NCBI GenBank assembly: GCA_022360135.1
Contig: JAKSDM010000779.1
Location: 1-5,561, forward strand
Direction of reading: 5' to 3'
From: Pseudanabaenales cyanobacterium
GTDB taxonomy: Bacteria > Cyanobacteriota > Cyanobacteriia > Phormidesmidales > Phormidesmidaceae
DNA length: 5,561 nt
Below, piece after piece: positions 4,298 to 5,561 of the stretch. The position numbers were made by a program, and so were the translations under genes. The notes under the pieces were generated by a model that saw nothing but the letters and a program-made list of their open reading frames with translations, searched no databases and had not been told where the DNA came from. Positions within the stretch are counted from its first letter, which is position 1. Every line of letters begins with the position of its first letter.

Positions 4298-5561
4298 TTA
4301 ATGCAAATCTTCTTCCCAAATTCCGATATAAATGCGATCGTACTGATTGCGCTTAATCACACCTTCCAAGGAGCCATGAGTGAATGTGTAGCGGTTCAAC
4401 TGGCGCGATTGCACGGCGGCGAGTTGATTCTTTATCTCTGTTGGAGCGGACTCATCCAACATGCCATTGAAGGTTATTTGGATTAGCTTGAGTGAAACGG
4501 ATTGAGCAAAGCTGGCTTCTGTCTGACGAACTCGCCCTGATGTTTGATCATATAGATACGCCAGTGTAATTTTATCGGGGACGATGTCGTATTGAGCAGA
4601 TCGAGTATTAGGCCAGTATCCAGTGCTGGTTTTAGTCGGTTCCCCTAACCACTGTTGAATCGTTGTTTCCGATGTTCTGACTGGAAATCCAGGTATGGCT
4701 AGCGCAGCATGGGTAGGTTGCGCTGTCTGGTCTTCGTTGTCTGCTGAAGGATTGTCTGCTGAAGGATTGTCTGTAGCGGCGGCATGATCTGTGGCGGTTG
4801 AGGTATCCTCTGCTGAAGGATTATTTGTTGAAGTTGCAGTGACGACCTCAGGAATGGCTTCTGGATTATCTAACTTAGCGGGCTCAGGGATGGCGGGTTC
4901 AGGTGGGTTTGCAGTCGCGACTTCTGGTTGAGTTCCTTGGGGGGGCGTTTGAAAGAATTGCAGCCCTAGCGCCGCGATCGCCCCAAACACAACCGCTAAA
5001 CTCACCATTCCTCCCCAGAGTAACCAGGGAGGGTGGGAGTCTCTAGGCGATCGACTCGCCCTAGGACCTTGGGTCTGAGCGCTTTTCTTGGATGGAGTAG
5101 GGAAAGTGGAGGTGGGTTGTCTGGGGGCCACCGCTACTGTGGCGGCTGTTTTGGGGGAAGAGAAGGCAACTTTAGGTCGATCCGGCATGACAGCGTCTGT
5201 TCGTCCAGGCAATAAAGTTAGCCATTCATCGACAGTAGCCGGACGATGGCGCGCCTCAATCGCCATTCCCTGAAGCACAGCATGGTTGATTTGGGGACTG
5301 ATTTGGGGATTCAAGTCACGTGGGGTGGGCAACTGTTGGCGGTCTCTGAGTATAGCCGCTAGGGGAACGTGAGCGGTTAGCAAGGCATAGAGAGTGGCGG
5401 CCAAACCATACACATCTGTAGCAGAGGTGCGTCTTTCCTGCACCAGGTACTGTTCGATCGGGGCGTACCCAGTTGTAATCAGATTGGTGTGGGTTTGCAC
5501 CTGACCAGGGGTAAATTCTCGGGCAATGCCAAAATCAATCAGTACGACATCACAAGCGCCC
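4298..5561 (-). CDS. Hanks-type Ser/Thr protein kinase, membrane-anchored (3' part; N-terminus outside window)
   Basis: The frame is open to the right edge, so the gene starts beyond it; the GTG at 5498-5500 is internal. Of the 420 visible residues, 1-120 are the kinase C-lobe. They show the magnesium-binding DFG (residues 9-11, 5528-5536), an activation segment rich in Thr, GYAPIEQY (31-38) in place of the APE motif, the subdomain IX aspartate in TDVYGLAATLY, and the late arginine in HRPATVDEW. The glycine loop, catalytic Lys and HRD are outside the window. A basic Ser/Pro linker leads to one membrane span (about 179-201, WLLWGGMVSLAVV onwards). A Pro/Ala/Thr/Asp-rich spacer (about 205-285) with repeated NPSAD follows. 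The last 130 residues form a C-terminal domain (IPGFPVRTSETTIQQWLGEP to IGIWEEDLH) of a kind I associate with cyanobacterial kinases. It is predicted to lie outside the cytoplasm and may be a sensor. Targets are unknown. ssrA follows on the same strand, but with its own promoter. Confidence 0.93.
   Translation of the reverse strand, partial: GACDVVLIDFGIAREFTPGQVQTHTNLITTGYAPIEQYLVQERRTSATDVYGLAATLYALLTAHVPLAAILRDRQQLPTPRDLNPQISPQINHAVLQGMAIEARHRPATVDEWLTLLPGRTDAVMPDRPKVAFSSPKTAATVAVAPRQPTSTFPTPSKKSAQTQGPRASRSPRDSHPPWLLWGGMVSLAVVFGAIAALGLQFFQTPPQGTQPEVATANPPEPAIPEPAKLDNPEAIPEVVTATSTNNPSAEDTSTATDHAAATDNPSADNPSADNEDQTAQPTHAALAIPGFPVRTSETTIQQWLGEPTKTSTGYWPNTRSAQYDIVPDKITLAYLYDQTSGRVRQTEASFAQSVSLKLIQITFNGMLDESAPTEIKNQLAAVQSRQLNRYTFTHGSLEGVIKRNQYDRIYIGIWEEDLH
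4739..4822. repeat. 15-bp in-frame repeats in the kinase linker
   Basis: GTCTGCTGAAGGATT occurs twice in tandem (4739-4753 and 4754-4768). A third copy, identical over 14 bases, lies at 4809-4822. On the coding strand the 15-bp unit is five codons long and gives repeated Asn-Pro-Ser-Ala-Asp/Glu in the spacer outside the membrane. Copy number can change without shifting the frame, so linker length is likely to vary between strains. Confidence 0.8.
4974..4981. repeat. HIP1 octamer GCGATCGC
   Basis: This is a second perfect HIP1 site, in the membrane-span region of the kinase gene. Near matches GCGATCGT (4333-4340) and GCGATCGA (5046-5053) lie in the same gene. Confidence 0.8.

Noticed and set aside
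4301..5273. Three plus-strand open frames of 60-61 codons (4301-4486, 5033-5215, 5088-5273)
   Set aside because: All are antisense to the kinase gene. Their composition (Gly/Arg/Ser-rich) mirrors its linker, and none has a domain.
5498..5500. GTG as the start of the kinase gene
   Set aside because: The frame continues upstream to the window edge and encodes LIDFGIAREFTPGQ, the kinase DFG segment, so the true start is outside.

Overview
The window looks like chromosomal DNA of a cyanobacterium. The evidence is two perfect HIP1 octamers (GCGATCGC at 925-932 and 4974-4981), two large proteins of strongly cyanobacterial architecture, and a one-piece tmRNA whose tag begins ANNI, as cyanobacterial tags typically do. 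A one-piece tmRNA argues against the marine Synechococcus/Prochlorococcus (alpha) lineage, where ssrA is permuted into two pieces. I cannot name the genus.

Layout. Bases 1-491 are non-coding leader with short repeats, palindromes and one weak promoter candidate. Bases 492-3146 (+) encode an 884-residue CHAT-family cysteine protease-like protein. It has an intact His/Cys pair, a long acidic linker, one membrane span and a C-terminal TPR-like region. Bases 3147-3755 are AT-rich and mostly non-coding. They hold a 17-bp-period tandem duplication, a nested hairpin and one possible 58-codon gene on the minus strand. Bases 3756-4145 (-) are the tmRNA gene ssrA, with a perfect TATAAT box upstream at 4169-4174. 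A long imperfect inverted repeat (4230-4297) separates it from the last gene. Bases 4298-5561 (-) are the 3' part of a Hanks-type Ser/Thr kinase gene that runs off the right edge. It has the DFG motif and C-lobe, a membrane span, a Pro/Ala/Thr/Asp-rich linker and a conserved-looking C-terminal domain.

How they relate. The CHAT gene points right and the other genes point left, so it meets the possible small gene tail to tail and cannot share their transcript. The kinase gene and ssrA are co-directional, but ssrA has its own -10 box and the inverted repeat lies between them, so they are probably separate units. Both large proteins join a catalytic domain predicted to be cytoplasmic to a predicted extracytoplasmic domain through one membrane span. 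This suggests two membrane-anchored signalling proteins, but nothing shows that they act in one pathway. No CRISPR array, insertion sequence, tRNA or rRNA was seen. The best leads are the CHAT protein's architecture, the tmRNA tag ending in AVA, the hairpin abutting the kinase stop codon, and the possible small gene.
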